A DNA stretch of 64,000 nucleotides. Origin: Diploscapter coronatus (taxonomy: Eukaryota > Nematoda > Chromadorea > Rhabditida > Rhabditidae). Below, piece after piece: positions 59,405 through 64,000 of the stretch. Both the position numbers and the translations under genes were made by a program. Location of the stretch: NCBI GenBank assembly GCA_964036155.1, contig OZ038422.1:58799201-58863200 (forward strand), written 5' to 3'. Within the stretch, counting starts at the first letter, position 1. The number at the start of each line of letters is the position of its first letter. The notes beneath the pieces were generated by a model that was not told where the DNA came from, did no database searches, and saw nothing but the letters and a program-made list of their open reading frames with translations.

Positions 59405-61496
59405 TCTAATCACCATCAGCCATGCCAGTCATCCATCCACCGGTGTTCCCCTCTCAAATCTGCGATGATCCCCCCAAACCCCATTCATGTTTACGTTGTT
59501 ATCGTAGAGAAGATTTCCTTATTTCTAGATAAAGATGCAGTCATCAGTAATTGTTATCCCGTTTTATCCTCCTTTTTGTCGTCCTTCCCCTCTAATCTAT
59601 CTCTCTTCGCTTATCACTTTCCTTTTTTTCTAGCGAACAGTCTTTTTCTAACTTCTCAATTCTAGATGAATTGCATTAATTTTGTTTTTAGATAATAGAA
59701 CTTTACGTAAGATTTTAGTAAGCAAGCACGCATTGTTGGGACAGAGTCTAGAGTTATAAATTGAAAAAAAAAAACAATATTTGTTTATCGGTTGAAGGCA
59801 TCTTCTAATCCTGATTCTAAAAATGGGCACAATAGTCCTGAAAGTTGCAGCCAAATATGGTAATTTATCAATATTCTATAAGTTGTTAGGGCAACAAAGA
59901 AAAAAAATAAGCTAGGTTCTTATTTTAGCCAAATATTTTCCTTGCACTTTTGTGACAGCAATTTTATTTTTTCTTCTATTTTCAAAACATAGATGACCAC
60001 TGTTATACACATGAAAAACTCGCGAGAACACTCTAGAATCTGTCCTTTCAGTGTCATATTTTCTTCGTTTCCAGCCATGCAGTCACTTCTTTTCCTTTTT
60101 CATTTGTTGTTTCTTTCCCGATCACTGCCGCCCTTTCCAAACCCCGCCCCTCTCGTTCGATCGCTCGGTGTCTCGTTCCATTTCTGTGCGAGCCGCTATG
60201 TGCGCGTCCCTAGCACGTCTTGTTATCATTTTCATTCAATATTCAATCATATGCTCTTCCAATTAAAGTCTATTTTCCATTTTAAAGTTCAAATCTCATT
60301 TCATCTCAGACGTTCAATTGTTTATGGTCTTATATCGTTTCGTTGACGGATTTTCCCCTAGCTCTTATATACGTTAGCCTCTAGGCTAGGATTAAGCAGA
60401 CGAGGATAACTATTTTATTATCCCTTAAATTAATAACTCTATTAATCACTTTTTGGTAGATTTTCAGCAATTCAGAGAATTGTTTTTGTAATAGCTTTAT
60501 AAGGATTTTAAGCTAGCGAAAAAAACCCGAAAACAATGAGTAGAAAATGATGAAATGCCAGGCCAAATATGGATTTTCTAGTGAATTTACGATTTTTGCC
60601 AGTTTGTTTAACTATTTTAGCCCAGGCATTCTTGGCAGCTCCGTTCCGTTGTTGAACACTAATTGTTCCTCATTTCCCTTCACCTTTCCATTTTTCTGGT
60701 TTATTTTTATTTTTTATTGTTGTTCGCTGAAATTGGCGCTGAATTTGTCATGCGTTCTGCATTTAGCGCAAGTCTTTCCTACACATTGATTAAAATGTGA
60801 AAGTTTATGCAATGATTACATCAAGAAGATGAGAAGATCAGGCTAAACCATCATGAATTTATTGGTTGATGTTTCTTTTATCCAAATTTACATTTATCGG
60901 AAATCAATTCAAAATTGATTGATATCCGACAAATTTAAAGTTGGATTCAAGAAACTCAATTAGTTCAAATATCCAACACAAAAAATCTCGAAAAATGTAG
61001 GATGCTGCACAAATAGCCAAGTTCGTCGTTATATTTTAACCAAATTTTATATTTAGCGCGGTTTTGTGCTTCGAATTTATCATTACTCTTCTCGACCAGC
61101 TTATACTGCAATTTTACAAATACACCATTACATTTTATCATTATCCACCACTCATTATTATTCTTTTCAAGCACCTTTGTTGTTATTTCTAATCTTCAAA
61201 GTTTATAATTACTCAAGTTATTCGATTTTCGACAAGTCATGTGGCACCATCCCTTCCCTATATCCGATGATTTTATTTTAAATTCTAAAGTTAAAGTTAT
61301 TGTTAAATTTGTTTTTTATCCAACGTCGTTTTACTTTTATTCGAGTTTATTTAAATAAATTTATGGGTGCGTTAATCCAAGTTGTTTGTATTGCAAAAAA
61401 CGAGTGCAAGAAGCGTTTGTGACAAACTTTGAATAAATAACCCGTAACTTACATAGCTGAATGGAATTTTGTCATAAATTATGCATAACTGGCTTA
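59405..61496. other. Intergenic stretch between TFAP4 and the transporter gene
   Basis: Convergent 3' ends flank this 2.1 kb AT-rich, partly pyrimidine-rich stretch. A GC-richer patch at about 60100-60220 may be part of the TFAP4 3' UTR. Open frames here are pyrimidine-run artefacts. No repeat family was recognised. Confidence 0.4.
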
Positions 61497-64000
61497 TCAT
61501 TGCTTACTACTACTAGGTGATTGAATCGGAGCGGGTCGTTTTAGTTGCGATAGAACACGACCGCTAGATCGAGGCCGCTAAATTTTGAGTGAATTTTATC
61601 TTTGCTGTTTAGGATGTTTTCATATTTTTGACATCATGATAACTTCAACAAATTTACTTTTAAATTGCTTTTGACTGAGACGACGTAAAGAATTATAAGT
61701 TGGAGACTATTTGTGTTTTGGCATAAACCCTTTCTCTCTGTGATACAAGTCGTCTTCAATACAAATATATTATCCCATCTTTAAAATACGGAAATTTCAA
61801 GCATGATAAGAAGTGAAAAAGTTAATTAAGTTTAGATTAAACATGAGTAAAAGTTGACTGACCTTATTATCATCGATGACAATAGAGCTAAGTGACCGTT
61901 GTCTGGGAATGTCGACGGGAGTGATCGAGATGCTGCCCATCGACGCAGCTGCTCCCCACGAGTCTTGCGAAGGGTGACGACGAACTACCGTAACCCGCTG
62001 ACGACGCCTGCCTTCTAATAATGCAATTAACGAATAAGTTATCCTTTCAAAATCGTACTCTCAGATCCACTATCATCTTCATCGCTATTGCTACTGCACT
62101 CCACTTCTGATTCGCTTATTGATCGAATAGATTTCAGAGGTGGTTGATTCTGAAAATAATTTTTTCTTCAATTAAAGAAAGTTCGGTGATAAATTTATGC
62201 ATAGCCGATACGAGTTTCAATTTTTATAGAGGTTAAAGATTAGTGAGGATTTAATGACGATTTTCCATGCTATAGCAGCAACTCGAAAAACTCTCAGGTT
62301 TACAGTTTGCTTGACAAGAAAATATCTGAAAGAAGGTGATTTTTCTATTCTCTCTCAACTCGCCACATGCTATTTCGTCAAGCTGCACGTTTACAATTTT
62401 CCAAATGCCTTTCGAGTACGAAATTTTCATGGTAAATTGATAATTCAAACCTGACAAATGGGTGGTTCGGATCTGCAGGGAGAATGTCGTCGAGGCGGAC
62501 AGGGCGATGCAGGAATCGGAGGCTCTGAGTGAATTTTTCTCTTCGGCTCCTTCAAGTTTCTTTCAATCTCTTCTGCCACTTCGACTATCTTGTCGTCGAC
62601 TTTTACGTCTTCCTAAAATTTTTAGGAAAAAATATATGCAGGAATCACTTGTGAAAAAAATGAAGATCAACTTTTCCACAATTAAAGAAGAAGAAGACAG
62701 TTTTATCTCCGTTTTTCGACATACATCTTTGTCAAAAATTCATATTGTGATTTAGCAGTATGAAAATAGAGAATCGTTCTCAATCAAAATTTGAAGGAAT
62801 GAAGTGCAAATTCGGCCAACCTCAACGACATTAGCCTGCCGAATGGGTCGATTCCGAACTGTAACCGCATCAGAAATTAGGAATGCATTCGAGACTGGGG
62901 GAGATCCAAATAGGGCAAAGTCACCGCCCAATGTGCTCTTTTGAGAAGACATACTTTTCGATGCAAATGAGTCTACAGATTCTTGACGGGAATTATCTAT
63001 CTGCAAAACGGCGTTTTGTATAAGTATAATTGAGTTTTAGTATTGTTGCTGTTACATATATTTTTTAGAAGAAAATTTTTTATAGAAAATTGATGCTTTC
63101 TTTACTTCATGCACTACTGCATAAGACTTCTGAATAATGAATATAAAAGTTGAATAAAATAATTTATATTCAAAAAGCAAAATTTCGAAGAAGACAAACT
63201 TATTTACCTGCCAATCCCTGAGTCTGCCCGTCCTCCATCCATACTGTTCCATCGGGTGAATTCGCGATTTAGAAGTCGGTCCTCGAGAAACTGCATCGAT
63301 GTACTGAAAAACAGAATATCATTTGGCAACAATCATCAATAAATTGTCTCACCATGTACGTGTTCTCCCTGTTAGGAATTCTCCTAGTCGATGGACGTAC
63401 ACTTCGTTCGACGAATTCGAACTGTTCATTGCCAACATCGTCCTGACACCAATTATTCGAATCGAACAGAGATCGAGTTGTCTGAAAATTGATGTATTTA
63501 GAGCAGAGATATTGATGGGTCGAAATTCTATGACCCGGGCTCAACTCGACCTGATCCGAAGATTTCGAGTTGGGTCCGAGTCAATGTCCCTGATTTAGAG
63601 TACAGAGAAAGAATCACAATATGAAATTAGATTACAGAAGAATAACTGAAAATTAGGATAGTCGAAATTCTTTTATAATTATTCAGAATCTTCATCAAAA
63701 TGTTCGAAAGAATTACATTCTTCTTCGAAAATTATAAAAATCGATTTGCTTAAAAGATACAGAATAAAAGCCAGCACCTTTCCTTCCATCCAGTTTTGTC
63801 TGATTTGAATGATCGCGATAATAGGAATGACAAGCAAAGGGCCGACCATCACAACCCATGCAACTAGTTCGTAAAGAATCGGAATATCTATACCCGCAAA
63901 TTTGATTCGTCTGAATATCTATAATTTTGAAAGATCTATCCCATAAAACGACCTGTAACCGACCACAGACGCAATGAGCAGCAATGACAATATGAAAGGA
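61497..64000 (-). CDS. SLC6-like transporter, C-terminal part with long cytoplasmic tail; cut by the window edge
   Basis: Exons visible, in gene order: 63953-64000 (continues right), 63778-63910, 63353-63481, 63208-63303, 62821-63000, 62451-62612, 62059-62149, 61863-62014, 61497-61577. The first two encode two hydrophobic helices (PFILSLLLIASVVGY, then YELVAWVVMVGPLLVIPIIA) joined by a short loop, followed by IRQNWMEGK. This matches the TM11-TM12 end of SLC6 sodium-coupled transporters by layout, but no substrate-site residue is in view. The remaining seven exons encode about 230 residues of hydrophilic Ser/Arg/Pro-rich tail ending SPSSSKQ, long for the family. Exon phases are fully consistent. 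Substrate unknown; another 12-helix family cannot be excluded. Confidence 0.6.

Overview
The window looks like nuclear DNA of an intron-rich nematode. All coding regions are split by GT-AG introns, mostly 41-100 nt, with U-rich TTTCAG or TTTTAG acceptors. A complete innexin carries the nematode-style YYQWVPFVLALQA segment. At least seven start codons lie 1-21 nt downstream of an isolated U-rich acceptor, the usual mark of spliced-leader trans-splicing. The species cannot be named from sequence alone. Exon models were built by hand; within each model the exon phases join without a stop.

Left part (1-30851), conserved housekeeping genes: the 5' part of CCT5 (minus strand, runs off the left edge, with one 8.7 kb purine-skewed intron); PWP2, the U3 snoRNP WD40 protein of the 90S pre-ribosome (minus, 21 exons); PRIM1, the primase catalytic subunit (plus, 13 exons), head-to-head with PWP2 across about 300 bp; and strawberry notch SBNO, a helicase-like nuclear regulator (minus, 33 exons), whose 3' end faces that of PRIM1.

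Middle part (31741-47370), an accessory and more AT-rich region: two intact tandem copies of a single-pass membrane kelch-repeat gene, two orphan kelch exons, an inverted broken kelch copy beside a tRNA-derived SINE with perfect 18-bp target-site duplications, a secreted protein with a glycine-zipper segment and a J-domain-like C-terminus lacking HPD, and a 17-exon single-pass membrane glycoprotein of no recognised family. None of these resembles the housekeeping genes around them.

Right part (47913-64000): an innexin gap-junction gene (minus) head-to-head with a conserved-looking 334-residue protein I do not recognise (plus); a TFAP4/AP-4 bHLH transcription factor (plus) behind a long GC-richer upstream region with CAGCTG sites; and the 3' part of an SLC6-like transporter gene (minus, runs off the right edge) with an unusually long cytoplasmic tail. 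No rRNA, intact tRNA, CRISPR array or bacterial-type operon was seen.
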